From Firmicutes bacterium ZCTH02-B6 (GTDB lineage Bacteria; Bacillota; Limnochordia; Limnochordales; ZCTH02-B6), in contig LZRQ01000043.1 in the NCBI GenBank assembly GCA_002159155.1, forward strand, positions 1 to 19,058: DNA of 19,058 nucleotides, in the 5' to 3' direction. Every line of letters begins with the position of its first letter. Within the stretch, counting starts at the first letter, position 1. Positions 1 to 7,706 of the stretch are shown here, one piece after another. The notes under the pieces were generated by a model. It had not been told where the DNA came from. It saw only the letters and a program-made list of their open reading frames with translations, and searched no databases. The position numbers were made by a program, and so were the translations under genes.

Positions 1-678
1 GAGCTCGCTCCATGCTTCGGCCAGGTGCACCCCGCCGCCGGCAAAGATCACCGGCCGCTCGGCGGCCGCCAACATGGACGCCGCCTCCGTCACCGCCGCT
101 TCGTCCGCCGGCGGACGGCCGTACTGCGGGCGCCGCTTGGTCGTCTCGGGCAGCGGCGCCGCGACGGGGCGGGAGAAGACGTCCATCGGCACGTCCACCA
201 GCACCGCCCCGGGCCGCCCGCTCTGGGCCAAGGTGAGGGCGCGCGCGAAGACGTCCGGGATGTGCGCGGGGTCGTCTACACGCCACACCCGCTTGCAAAT
301 CGGCCGGTAAATGTCGCCTTGGGAAGCGTCCGCGTGAAACCGGATCTGTTGGTGGGCATCCCGAGGGTGGTGGTAGGACGGGGTATTGCCGGCGATGACC
401 AGCATCGGCGTGTGGTCCGCCGCCGCGGTCACCACGCCCGTCAGTGCGTTCGTCAGCCCGGGAGACAGGTGCACCAGCACCACGGCCAGCCGATGCGACG
501 TGCGGAAGTACCCGTCGGCCGCGTGGGCCGCCATCTGCTCGTGACGAAAGGAGACAAACTCGATGCCCGCCCGCTGCAGCGCGTCGATCAAGGCGTAGTT
601 GGTATGGCCGCACTGGCCAAACACCTTTTCAACGCCTTCACGTTTGAGAATCGCGGCGATAAACTCGGCTCCGGTCAT
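1..678 (-). CDS. Thiamine-diphosphate-dependent enzyme, acetolactate synthase large-subunit type (N-terminal part, runs off left edge)
   Basis: The minus strand is open from an ATG at 678 to the window edge (226 codons, no stop seen), preceded by GGAGAGGAG at a good distance. The start reads MTGAEFIAAILKREGVEKVF and continues with GQCGHTNYALIDAL, the usual N-terminal pyrimidine-binding (PYR) domain of acetolactate synthase, pyruvate oxidase and glyoxylate carboligase relatives. The activating glutamate is E47 in FRHEQMAAHAADGY. Further on are LSPGLTNALTGVVTAAADHTP and, near the edge, RPVIFAGGGV, the start of the central domain. The family binds ThDP and usually decarboxylates a 2-keto acid and joins the product to a second acceptor. 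The C-terminal ThDP-binding domain lies outside the window, so the substrate cannot be told. No small regulatory subunit is adjacent and the gene stands behind its own promoter. A catabolic or side role seems as likely as valine biosynthesis, but that is inference. Confidence 0.88.
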   Translation of the reverse strand, partial: MTGAEFIAAILKREGVEKVFGQCGHTNYALIDALQRAGIEFVSFRHEQMAAHAADGYFRTSHRLAVVLVHLSPGLTNALTGVVTAAADHTPMLVIAGNTPSYHHPRDAHQQIRFHADASQGDIYRPICKRVWRVDDPAHIPDVFARALTLAQSGRPGAVLVDVPMDVFSRPVAAPLPETTKRRPQYGRPPADEAAVTEAASMLAAAERPVIFAGGGVHLAEAWSEL

Positions 679-713
679 CGGCAGCGCTCCTCTCCAGGGC
701 GGTCGCTTGTCGG

Positions 714-730
714 TGGTCGACCGTCGACCA
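714..730 (-). promoter_or_regulatory. Palindromic operator just downstream of the promoter
   Basis: The 17-bp sequence TGGTCGACGGTCGACCA (minus-strand reading) is a perfect inverted repeat around its central base. It lies at about +5 to +21 of the predicted transcript, where a bound repressor would block initiation. The outer TGGT...ACCA resembles operators of FadR/GntR-type regulators. That assignment is inference, and no such regulator gene is in the window. Confidence 0.5.
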
Positions 731-741
731 TCTTTGGCTCG

Positions 742-770
742 ATAATGCCATGTTTTAAAACGATTGTCAA
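742..770 (-). promoter_or_regulatory. Sigma-A-type promoter of the ThDP-enzyme gene
   Basis: On the minus strand TTGACA (765-770) is followed after exactly 17 bases by CATTAT (742-747). The -35 box is a perfect match and the -10 box matches 4 of 6 positions, keeping the key A2 and T6. Transcription should start near 735, about 57 bases before the ATG. Confidence 0.7.
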
Positions 771-880
771 CAGAATATTTATGACTCCACGACTTAGCGC
801 TTTACCGTCATTGGCACAGGTGGCCAAGCCGCCGGAATACACTGTTGCCAGCCACCAGCAGGACCGGGAGGAGGGACGGC

Positions 881-950
881 CGCCTTCTGAGGCGGCAATT
901 GCCGTGGAGCAAGGACGATCGCCTCTTGGGGCGGCGAAAGACGTGGAGCA
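881..950 (+). repeat. Two tandem imperfect hairpin repeats (period 39 nt)
   Basis: Copies at 881-911 and 920-950 are 31 nt long and agree at 24 positions. Each starts with a hairpin of the form CGCCTnnTGRGGCG and ends in the shared CGTGGAGCA. The closing pair changes from T-A in copy 1 to T-G in copy 2, so pairing is kept. The period of 39 is also 13 codons, so a repeated peptide is possible if the gene starts at 781. Confidence 0.6.
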
Positions 951-1077
951 GCGTTCCTGGGCAGCGTTGAACGAGCACGACGCAAGGCGCGGAAGCGTTG
1001 AGGCTGCCGGCGGCCCGGCGGACGGGGGCAGCACCTGGGCCGACCGCGAGGAGCCCCGGGACGGCTCCGACGTCGAC

Positions 1078-3519
1078 ATGGACTTTTTCCAGTTGCAATG
1101 GGAGGCGGCGGAAGCGGCCATGGAGGAGGAGCGCTGGCAAGATGCCGCCAGGCTGCTGGAGCGGCTCCTCACCCAGCGGCGCCGCGTCCCGCCGGAGAAG
1201 ATCGCCCGGGTGCAACGGCGGCTCGCCGCGGTCTACGTGCACCAGGCGCTGCAGCAAAAGCCCCTGGAGGGCAGCCGCCGCAACGCCCTGCAGGCTGTAC
1301 GCTTTTTGGAAAAGGCCGCCGGGCTTGATCCGGGCCAGCCGGCGCCCATGTACTGGTGCGGCGTCATTTACCGCTGGTTTGGCCTGTGGGAAAAGGCGGC
1401 GGACTATTTCCGCCGGGCGCTGGAGGCCGATCCAGCCCACGTCCCCTCGCGCTTGGAGCTGGGCTGGGCGCTCCTGCGCGTAGGTGATCTGGAACAGCTG
1501 CGCTCGACGGTGACCATCGGGGACAGCGACCATGACGAGGACGTCTCCGGCGGGCACCTGCACCGGCTCCGGGCGGTGACCTTGCTGGCCGAAGGGCAAG
1601 TCCTCGAAGCATTCGCGGCGTACCCCTTGTCCCCGCCGGACGGCCTCCCGGTTTCCGCATGGCTGCAAGAGCTGCTTCACCTGGCGACCGCGGCCGGCAG
1701 CCGGGATCCCATGGCCGTCCTGAGGCGCCTCGGAGACCAGCGCCATTCCATCGAGATGTTGCTGGGCGCGGGCGATCCCGATGGAGAGCGCGAGGATCTG
1801 CGCGGGCGCTGGCGCAGCCTCCTTCACCACCTGCAAGCTACGGCTGCAGCCTCCCGAGGCGACCTGGACGCGGCCATCGCCGGGTGGCGGCAGGCCTGCG
1901 AGGCCGACCCGCAAGATGCCTCCTCCCGCCAGCACCTGATCTATGCCCTGGTGGAAAAGGGAAACCGCGACTGGCGGGCAGGGCGGATTGACAACGCGGT
2001 GGCCGCCTGGGCGGAGGCGCGCCGGCGCGGGGGGCACGATTCCGGCCTCCTGCTCAGGCTGGCCCTGGGATACGAGCGCATCGAGCTCTGGCATGAAGCC
2101 AACCAGTGTTGGGAGGAATACCTCCGCCTGTGCCCGGACGGGGAGCCCGTGGCCCCCAGAGCGGCGGTCCTGTTGGCCATGGCGGCCAATGCCGTCCGGG
2201 CGGGGCGCCGGGATGACGCGCAAAAGCTGCTGGCCCGCGCGACCCGCGCCCTCGAGGACCGCCCTGACCTGGCCCGCGCCGAGCCGTACACCTGGGCGGG
2301 CTTGCTGCATCTCGCCGTGGGCAACGCCCAGCGGGCCGTGCTTATTCTCACGAGGGCCCTTGAACTCGCGCCCGGCGACGAGCGGGCCATCCACGGCCTG
2401 CTCCACGCGGCCCGGCTCGACGACGCCAACCAACTGCACCTCATCATCGGCCTCCGCGACGCCGTCGCCCGCCTGCCCCGGGTCAGCTGGGCATACCGGT
2501 ACTGGCGGGAGCGCGCCTTTGAGCTCGGGCGGAAGCTGTGGGGCAGCGGCGCGGTCGACCAGGCGATGGAAGTTTTCGCCTCGCTGCTGCTGGCGGACCC
2601 GGGCGACATCGACGCGTGGGTGTGGGCCGGCACCGTCCATGCCCGCAAGGGCAACCGGGTCGGCGCAGAGGACTGCTTTGCCGAGGCGATCCGGCTCGAC
2701 CCCAAGCGTTCCCACACGTACCTGGATCTGGGCGCGCGGTTCCTGGCGGCGGGCCAGCGGGACGAGGCCATGGCCTACTTCGAGCAGGCGGTCAAGGCGG
2801 CGCCCGGACCCGAGACCCACGTGACCATCGGCGAGCTGTGCGCGGAAATCGGCGTGCCCGACCTGGCGGAGCATCATTTCCGCGCCTCGCTCACGGGCGG
2901 GAAGAGCGCCGAGCCGCTTCTGGTCCGCGCCATCCTCGGGCTGGTGCGAACGGGATACGAAGACCGGGTGCGCCCCTTCCTTGAGGAGGCCTATAAGCAG
3001 GTCCCCGATAGCATCCAGGTCCGGCTGCTGCTGGCCGTGCAACATTTGCGCCACCAGGAGTGGGTCGCGGCCGACGAGGCGCTGCGGCAAGCGGAGCAGA
3101 TGGCACGGGAACGCGGCGCGGCAGACCTGCTGGCGCACGCCGGCTACTTCCGCCGCTCGCTGATCCTCTTGCGAACCATCGGCCAGATCGACCAGGAGTC
3201 GTTCCGGGAACAGGTCAAGCTGCTCCTGAGCGAATGGCTGCAAGCTTCCACCGGCGGGCCGCGCGAGCCGGCCCTGCCGGAGGCCGAGCCCGTGGAGTCG
3301 CTGCTGGCCCGCCTGCCGGCGATCATCCCGTGGGAGCCGGAAGAGAACGCACCGGTTGGTCCCGTGACGGCAGGAAGCGCCGTGACGGTGCATGGCGCAG
3401 CGGCGGCCGCCGCCTGGAGCCTTGGGCTGGGCGAGCTGCCCACCGCCGAACAGGGCGACCCGGGGCTCTTTCTGCGCACGGTGCTGATGCCGCTCCCCGT
3501 CTGGCCGCTGGACGTGTGA
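1078..3519 (+). CDS. Large TPR-repeat protein (813 aa)
   Basis: A long, acidic and leucine/alanine-rich protein built almost wholly of helical tetratricopeptide repeats. Typical units are at about residues 89-122 (PAPMYWCGVIYRWFGLWEKA onward), 510-543 (AWVWAGTVHARKGNRVGAED) and 544-577 (YLDLGARFLAAGQRDEAMAY). No signal peptide or membrane span is seen, so it should be cytoplasmic. TPR arrays bind other proteins; no catalytic domain is visible and the partner is unknown. The ATG at 1078 is chosen because the helical sequence and likeness to the second TPR protein begin there. It lacks a good ribosome binding site (GAGGAG is 24 nt away), so an upstream start, for example TTG 967 or ATG 781, cannot be excluded. 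The acetyltransferase start lies 24 nt after the stop, which suggests co-transcription. The C-terminus is an alanine-rich segment resembling the end of the 601-aa TPR protein at 4130-5935. Confidence 0.8.
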   Translation: MDFFQLQWEAAEAAMEEERWQDAARLLERLLTQRRRVPPEKIARVQRRLAAVYVHQALQQKPLEGSRRNALQAVRFLEKAAGLDPGQPAPMYWCGVIYRWFGLWEKAADYFRRALEADPAHVPSRLELGWALLRVGDLEQLRSTVTIGDSDHDEDVSGGHLHRLRAVTLLAEGQVLEAFAAYPLSPPDGLPVSAWLQELLHLATAAGSRDPMAVLRRLGDQRHSIEMLLGAGDPDGEREDLRGRWRSLLHHLQATAAASRGDLDAAIAGWRQACEADPQDASSRQHLIYALVEKGNRDWRAGRIDNAVAAWAEARRRGGHDSGLLLRLALGYERIELWHEANQCWEEYLRLCPDGEPVAPRAAVLLAMAANAVRAGRRDDAQKLLARATRALEDRPDLARAEPYTWAGLLHLAVGNAQRAVLILTRALELAPGDERAIHGLLHAARLDDANQLHLIIGLRDAVARLPRVSWAYRYWRERAFELGRKLWGSGAVDQAMEVFASLLLADPGDIDAWVWAGTVHARKGNRVGAEDCFAEAIRLDPKRSHTYLDLGARFLAAGQRDEAMAYFEQAVKAAPGPETHVTIGELCAEIGVPDLAEHHFRASLTGGKSAEPLLVRAILGLVRTGYEDRVRPFLEEAYKQVPDSIQVRLLLAVQHLRHQEWVAADEALRQAEQMARERGAADLLAHAGYFRRSLILLRTIGQIDQESFREQVKLLLSEWLQASTGGPREPALPEAEPVESLLARLPAIIPWEPEENAPVGPVTAGSAVTVHGAAAAAAWSLGLGELPTAEQGDPGLFLRTVLMPLPVWPLDV

Positions 3520-3542
3520 ACTCGTGCCGGGGGTGAGCCCTT

Positions 3543-4193
3543 GTGGCCGCAACAAGTGCCGTCCCGAACGACGACAGCCTCCTCATCCGCCTCGCGAGCC
3601 TCGACGACGCGCCCGCCATTGCCCGCATCTCCCAGGAAGCGTACGCCGAGTTCGCGGGGCGGGTGGAACCGCCTTTCCGCGCTTTGACGACCACTGCCGC
3701 GCAGGTGCGCCACGAGATGCGCCGCCTCCGGTTTGCCTACGTCCTGGCGATACGGGACGGCTGGCCCGTCGGCCACCTGCGCTGCCGGGTGCGGGACGGC
3801 TCCATGCACGTCTCGCGGCTGGCGGTGCTGCCAGCCTACCGTGGACAGGCCATCGGCCGCCGCCTGATGGAATGGGCCGAGCAGGAGGCCCACCGCCTGG
3901 GCATTCTCCACCTGCACGGCGAGGTGCGGAGTTCCCTGCACCGCCTATTGGCATGGTATAAGGAACTCGGGTACGAGCCCACCGGCACCCGCACGCTGGC
4001 GGGCGTGCCCCATTTCCTCACCATCATTGAAAAATGGCTGGACGAGCAGCCCGCGGGCGCCCGGGCCGATGCGGATCCCGCGGAGGAGCAGGTGTGGCTC
4101 GAGGAAACCCCCATCGCCTGGGAGTTGCTTCACCCGGCGCTCGCGGCGCTGCCGGGACTGCGGGCCCACTCCTTGAGCAGGGATTCAAGGTAG
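3543..4193 (+). CDS. GNAT-family N-acetyltransferase
   Basis: A 216-residue protein with a GTG start at 3543 and a GGGGGTGA ribosome binding site just upstream. The N-terminus has the opening strand of a GNAT fold (LLIRLASLDDAPAIARIS). Acetyl-CoA-binding motif A is at residues about 92-109: RLAVLPAYRGQAIGRRLM, with the RGQAIG pyrophosphate loop. It is followed by EVRSSLHRLLAWYKELGYEP, the usual C-terminal GNAT helix and strand. Such enzymes move an acetyl group from acetyl-CoA to an amine of a small molecule or protein; the substrate cannot be told from sequence. The last 50 or so residues are an acidic tail beyond the normal fold, and the final 64 bp overlap the convergent TPR gene. It follows the first TPR gene closely and probably shares its transcript. 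Confidence 0.88.
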   Translation: MAATSAVPNDDSLLIRLASLDDAPAIARISQEAYAEFAGRVEPPFRALTTTAAQVRHEMRRLRFAYVLAIRDGWPVGHLRCRVRDGSMHVSRLAVLPAYRGQAIGRRLMEWAEQEAHRLGILHLHGEVRSSLHRLLAWYKELGYEPTGTRTLAGVPHFLTIIEKWLDEQPAGARADADPAEEQVWLEETPIAWELLHPALAALPGLRAHSLSRDSR

Positions 4194-5935
4194 GGATCGT
4201 TTTCCCACACCGACGCCCACACGGCCTGGCGCAGCGCCGTGCACGAAAGGGCGATGGGCGGCGCCGCCACCTCCTCGGCCCCAAGGGTGCGGATGAGCTC
4301 CACCAGCAACCCGTACTCGGGCTCCCCGCTGCCTTCTCCTCCCGCCTGCGCGGCTGCCTGATCGGCGTTCGCGCCGAACCATCCCCGCAGGCGGCTCTGC
4401 CGGGCGGCCAGCCTCTCCAGCCGCTCGGCCTCGGCCAGGCAATCGGCGGCCCGGTCCGCATTGCCCAGCTCGGCGTGGACGCGGGCGCATCCTCGCCAGG
4501 CGTCGGCGTCGTCGGGACAGCGCAAGAGCAGGCTCACAAACTGCATCAACGCCTGCCGCAGGCGGCCTTGGGCCATCGCCTCCCGGCCGAGGCGCATCAT
4601 CCAGCGCTTCCACCGCTCAAGGCCCCACGGGTCGTCGGGTACCCGCTCGAGCAGCCGGTTGAGCTCCCCGACCGCTTGCGCCGCGGTGCCAAACCGCTCG
4701 GACACCCAAACCGACAGCCGCAGCGCGGCGATGCCGCCCGCATCCGGCGCCCAGCCGCCCAGCGCGCCGATGGAGCTGCCGGCCGGCGCTGCGGGCGGGC
4801 GCATCCCGCCGAAGGCGCACGCGAGCCACGCCTCCAGCGCCCGGGAAAGCCGCGCCTTGGGCAGCAGGCGGATGGCCGCCGTCAGGCACCGCTGGACCTC
4901 CGCCGCCTCGGCCCGCCCGGCGGCATCTTCGGCCCGGGCGAGCCACCAGCGGTACTGCCCGCGCAGAAACTGCCTGCGCCACGCCCGGTACTGGGCGTCA
5001 TCCACAAAGAGATGCTTCGGCGGCTGCTCGCGCAAGGCCGAGGCGGGAAAGGGCGGCTCGTCAAGGCCGTCGCCGGCGGCAAGCCAGGCGGCCGCGAACA
5101 CGTAGAGGTGCGGGTCGCGGGCCAGGTGCGTCCCCTCGGCCTGGGCCCGGCGGTAATAGTCCAGGCATGCGCTCCAGTCGCCGTTGAGGGCGGCCAGCAA
5201 GGCGCCCTCCAGCGCCCAGGCGGCGGGCAGCACCGCGCTTGCGGCGTGAGGAAACCGGGTCAACGCCTCGCGGTCCTCGCCCGAGGCCAGCGCGGTCAGC
5301 GCGCCCAGGCGGCGCCACGCTGTCTCGGCCAGCGGATCGTGCCGCCAGCCGGGCGGCGTCGGGGCAGTTGCCGCGCGGCTGATCCCCTCTTCCCCTTGGG
5401 CGTTCGGCGCCGCCGAGCGGCTCGCCGCCCGCTGCTGCAACCGGGCCAGCCGGGTGGCGTAATCCAGCGCCGGCCCTCCCAGCAACCCAGCGCCTGCCCG
5501 GGCGGCCGCATCGTAGCATTCCAGCGCTGCGCCGGGTTCACCGTCGAGGTGACGCATCAGGCCGAGCGGGTATAGGATGGCCGCGTCCGGCACGACCCGC
5601 GCGGCGTGTTCAAGATGACGCCGCGCCGCCGTCCGGCCTGCTGCCAATCCGGGCCCGTCGTGCCGCGTCAACACCTCCCGGGCCGCGTGCTCCAGCGTGT
5701 CGCGCAGCCGCTGCTCGATCTGAAGCCGCCGCGGCGCAGGCATGTCCGGCAGCCTGCGCAGCGCCTCCTCCCAGAGACCGATGGCCGCCTCCCACTCCCC
5801 GCGGCGGTGACAGTCTTCGGCCCGGCGCGTGTATTCCTCCAGCAACCGCAGGCGCTCCGCGCTCCACCAGCCCCCCGCTCCGGGCCAGGGCGGCATGAAC
5901 TCCTGCCAGTTGGCCGCTACTCCGGCTTGCCCCAT
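4130..5935 (-). CDS. TPR-repeat protein (601 aa), related to the TPR protein at 1078-3519
   Basis: The minus-strand protein begins at ATG 5935 (MGQAGVAANWQEF), placed after AGGGGGAAGG with good spacing. An upstream in-frame GTG at 5968 is less likely. It is rich in Trp, Arg, Ala and Leu and has helical repeats such as EYTRRAEDCHRRGEWEAAIG near the start and ADAWRGCARVHAELGNADRA at about residue 500. The middle is degenerate. No signal peptide, membrane span or catalytic domain is seen. Parts match the other TPR protein in order: the N-terminal repeat, the LLLRCPDDADAW unit (LLLADPGDIDAW there) and the alanine-rich C-terminus. This suggests an old duplication. It converges on the acetyltransferase and overlaps its end by 64 bp. 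Function is unknown; a scaffold role is the natural guess. Confidence 0.8.
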   Translation of the reverse strand: MGQAGVAANWQEFMPPWPGAGGWWSAERLRLLEEYTRRAEDCHRRGEWEAAIGLWEEALRRLPDMPAPRRLQIEQRLRDTLEHAAREVLTRHDGPGLAAGRTAARRHLEHAARVVPDAAILYPLGLMRHLDGEPGAALECYDAAARAGAGLLGGPALDYATRLARLQQRAASRSAAPNAQGEEGISRAATAPTPPGWRHDPLAETAWRRLGALTALASGEDREALTRFPHAASAVLPAAWALEGALLAALNGDWSACLDYYRRAQAEGTHLARDPHLYVFAAAWLAAGDGLDEPPFPASALREQPPKHLFVDDAQYRAWRRQFLRGQYRWWLARAEDAAGRAEAAEVQRCLTAAIRLLPKARLSRALEAWLACAFGGMRPPAAPAGSSIGALGGWAPDAGGIAALRLSVWVSERFGTAAQAVGELNRLLERVPDDPWGLERWKRWMMRLGREAMAQGRLRQALMQFVSLLLRCPDDADAWRGCARVHAELGNADRAADCLAEAERLERLAARQSRLRGWFGANADQAAAQAGGEGSGEPEYGLLVELIRTLGAEEVAAPPIALSCTALRQAVWASVWENDPYLESLLKEWARSPGSAASAG

Positions 5936-6073
5936 CGGCCGCCTTCCCCCTGGGTCCAATGTACGCACGGCGGGGGCTGGACGTGCGTAGGCTTGGGCGC
6001 TGCCAACACCTCCCCCGGCCTGAACATTTCCCGCTCGGGCGTCGTCCGGGAGGGTAGGTGAGGCCTGGGTCCG

Positions 6074-6083
6074 GAACCGGTTC
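6074..6083. promoter_or_regulatory. Perfect 10-bp palindrome upstream of the HtrA protease gene
   Basis: GAACCGGTTC lies 32 bases upstream of TAAAAT (6115-6120), a possible -10 box for the protease gene. No good -35 box is found at the right distance, so the promoter may need an activator or another sigma factor. The role of the palindrome is inference. Confidence 0.3.
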
Positions 6084-6165
6084 TTCTCACCGCCCCGGGG
6101 GCCGGGGAAAGGTGTAAAATGAAGTCCGGAAACGAGCTGATTCTCCGTTTCGAGGAGGTACCTGC

Positions 6166-7347
6166 ATGCGCACTGCTTCCCTGCTTCGCCGGCGCCGCGG
6201 CTGGCTGTTCGCGCTCGTCGTGGCGGCTGTAGCGGCCGTAGCGGTCGCGGGGGCGACGTTCACCCAGCCGTCATCCGCGCAGAGCCAGGCACGCGAAACC
6301 TTGAGCTTGCCGCCGTCGCATCCCATCATTAGCGACGGGCCGTACGCCATCGCCGACGTGGTGGATGCGGTCGGCCCGGCGGTCGTCTTCATTGAGGTCG
6401 AGTACCAGCCGGTCCGGTCCAACGTCCGGAATTTGCCGGGCTTCCCGTTCCCGTCCGAGTGGTTCTGGCCGTTCCCGCAGCCGAGCCCGCAGGGCGGCAG
6501 CGGTTCCGGTTTCATCATTGATGAGAAGGGCATCGTCCTGACCAACCAGCACCTTTTCTCCAACGCGCGGCAGATCCGCTCCATCAAGGTGCACCTGCCC
6601 GGCGATGAGACGACTTACGAGGCCGAGCTCATCGGCTCCGACTACGAGCTGGACCTGGCCGTCCTCCAGATCAAGGGCGACGGGCCGTTCCCGACGGTGC
6701 CCTTGGGCGATTCGGACTCGACCCGGGTCGGCGAGTGGGTCATCGCCATCGGAAACCCGTATCGCCTTGAGCACACGGTGACCGTCGGCGTGCTCAGCGC
6801 CAAGGGGCGCCAGATCACGGTGCGGGACTCCGACTCCGCGACGCCCCGCTCCTACCGCAACCTGATGCAGACCGACGCGGCCATCAACCCGGGCAACAGC
6901 GGCGGGCCCCTCATCAACCTCAAGGGCGAGGCCATCGGCATCAACACCGCCGTGTCCACCCAGGGCCAGGGCATCGGCTTCGCGATCCCGATCAACGCCG
7001 CCAAGGAAGTCCTGGACGACCTGATCAACCGGGGCATGGTGGTGCGGCCGTTCATCGGCATCCGCTACACGTCGCTGGACGAGTCCATCGCGCAGCAGCT
7101 GGGCCTGCGGGTGACGCAAGGCGTCATCGTGCTCGAGGTCATCCCGGGCACTGCGGCCGAGCGGGCCGGCCTGCGGGTGTATGACGTCATCACCGAGGTA
7201 GGCCGGCAGCCCGTCACCGGCATGGAGGACTTTGCCCAGTCCATCCAGGGCATGAAGGTGGGCGACACGCTGCTCTTCACGGTGATCCGCGACGGGCGGG
7301 AGATCGTGGTCCCCGTCGAAGTCGGCGAGCGGCCGCCGGGCGTGTAG
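6166..7347 (+). CDS. HtrA/DegP-type trypsin-like serine protease with one PDZ domain
   Basis: A 393-aa protein with ATG at 6166 after GAGGAGG. The N-terminus has a basic stretch (LLRRRRG) then a hydrophobic segment at about 12-31, a signal peptide or membrane anchor that places the protease outside the membrane. The chymotrypsin-like domain carries the full triad: H129 in TNQHLF, D163 in DYELDLAVL and S245 in NPGNSGGPLI. A proline/tryptophan-rich loop (PSEWFWPFPQPSPQGG, about 96-111) precedes the first catalytic strand, like the flexible LA loop of DegP/DegS. One PDZ domain follows (about 291-388; RPFIGIRY, GVIVLEVIPGTAAERAGL, GDTLLFTVIRDG). The family degrades or trims misfolded envelope proteins; a single PDZ fits the HtrA/DegS/YyxA layout. 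Regulation is not evident. It appears to be monocistronic and is followed by two strong terminators. Confidence 0.95.
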   Translation: MRTASLLRRRRGWLFALVVAAVAAVAVAGATFTQPSSAQSQARETLSLPPSHPIISDGPYAIADVVDAVGPAVVFIEVEYQPVRSNVRNLPGFPFPSEWFWPFPQPSPQGGSGSGFIIDEKGIVLTNQHLFSNARQIRSIKVHLPGDETTYEAELIGSDYELDLAVLQIKGDGPFPTVPLGDSDSTRVGEWVIAIGNPYRLEHTVTVGVLSAKGRQITVRDSDSATPRSYRNLMQTDAAINPGNSGGPLINLKGEAIGINTAVSTQGQGIGFAIPINAAKEVLDDLINRGMVVRPFIGIRYTSLDESIAQQLGLRVTQGVIVLEVIPGTAAERAGLRVYDVITEVGRQPVTGMEDFAQSIQGMKVGDTLLFTVIRDGREIVVPVEVGERPPGV

Positions 7348-7462
7348 GCGGGCGGCCCGCCCTGGAGTCTCGCGTCTTCGGCAGTTTAGCCTTTTCCGGA
7401 TCCCTGGCTGGCCCTTTTCCCTGCCGGGCGCCCAACCCCGCCCAGCCCGGCTAGCCAGCCGG

Positions 7463-7502
7463 TGCCGGCCGCTTGCATCCCGAGGCGGCCGGCATTCTTT
7501 TT
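7463..7502 (+). terminator. Intrinsic terminator after the HtrA gene (first of two)
   Basis: A perfect 10-bp stem (TGCCGGCCGC 7463-7472 with GCGGCCGGCA 7485-7494) is followed by TTCTTTTT. Confidence 0.85.
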
Positions 7503-7522
7503 CCCCCCCGGGTTTCTGGCCC

Positions 7523-7556
7523 CGGCGGCACCCGTCCGGGGCCGCCGCAATTTTTT
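7523..7556 (+). terminator. Second intrinsic terminator after the HtrA gene
   Basis: A 7-bp GC stem (CGGCGGC 7523-7529 with GCCGCCG 7541-7547), with further possible pairs inside, is followed by CAATTTTTT. It lies 20 bases after the first terminator. Confidence 0.75.
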
Positions 7557-7611
7557 GCGCGTTAGAGACAAATGTCCCTCCTGCGGGCCGATCATCGCCC
7601 CCGCCCATTTG

Positions 7612-7706
7612 GGACACCGCCCCCCCGGAGTTAGGACACCCTCACCTGCCGGGGGTGTACCGCTAGGCGGCATAATGGGGATGCAAGCTTAGTTCGACCG
7701 GTGTCC
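7612..7706. promoter_or_regulatory. Cluster of GGACACC half-sites upstream of the DoxX gene
   Basis: GGACACC occurs at 7612-7618 and 7634-7640, 22 bp apart (two helical turns) and both preceded by TT. The inverse GGTGTCC is at 7700-7706 and GGTGTAC, one mismatch, is at 7654-7660. The sites flank the possible -10 box at 7671. They look like regulator sites, but no known operator was recognised. Confidence 0.35.

Larger units (their letters stand above)
679..1077. other. Divergent intergenic region between the ThDP enzyme and the first TPR gene
   Basis: It holds the minus-strand promoter and operator and, further right, two tandem hairpin-forming repeats (881-950). No convincing plus-strand promoter was found. 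The reading frame of the TPR gene stays open through the whole stretch back to an ATG at 781. That ATG has no ribosome binding site, and the implied extra residues are charged low-complexity sequence, so I treat the stretch as mostly non-coding leader. Confidence 0.5.

Noticed and set aside
881..1010. A known riboswitch (c-di-GMP, glycine or T-box) in the leader of the TPR gene
   Set aside because: The tandem hairpins were compared with remembered consensus features of these classes; none of the required core sequences is present.
781..1077. N-terminal extension of the TPR protein from ATG 781
   Set aside because: There is no ribosome binding site and the implied residues are low-complexity with no repeat of the TPR type. 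It is kept only as an alternative start.
808..3555. A 915-codon open frame on the minus strand opposite the large TPR gene
   Set aside because: It reads as low-complexity Arg/Gly/Pro/Gln sequence without domain or ribosome binding site, while the plus strand has clear TPR repeats. It is a GC-driven shadow.
4034..5575. A 513-codon plus-strand open frame opposite the second TPR gene
   Set aside because: The composition is typical of an antisense shadow (Arg/Gly/Pro/Gln-rich) and it overlaps the acetyltransferase in another frame. The minus strand has the repeats and a good ribosome binding site.
6271..7617. A 448-codon minus-strand open frame across the HtrA gene
   Set aside because: The HtrA reading has the full catalytic triad and PDZ domain; the antisense frame shows no motif and runs through two terminators.
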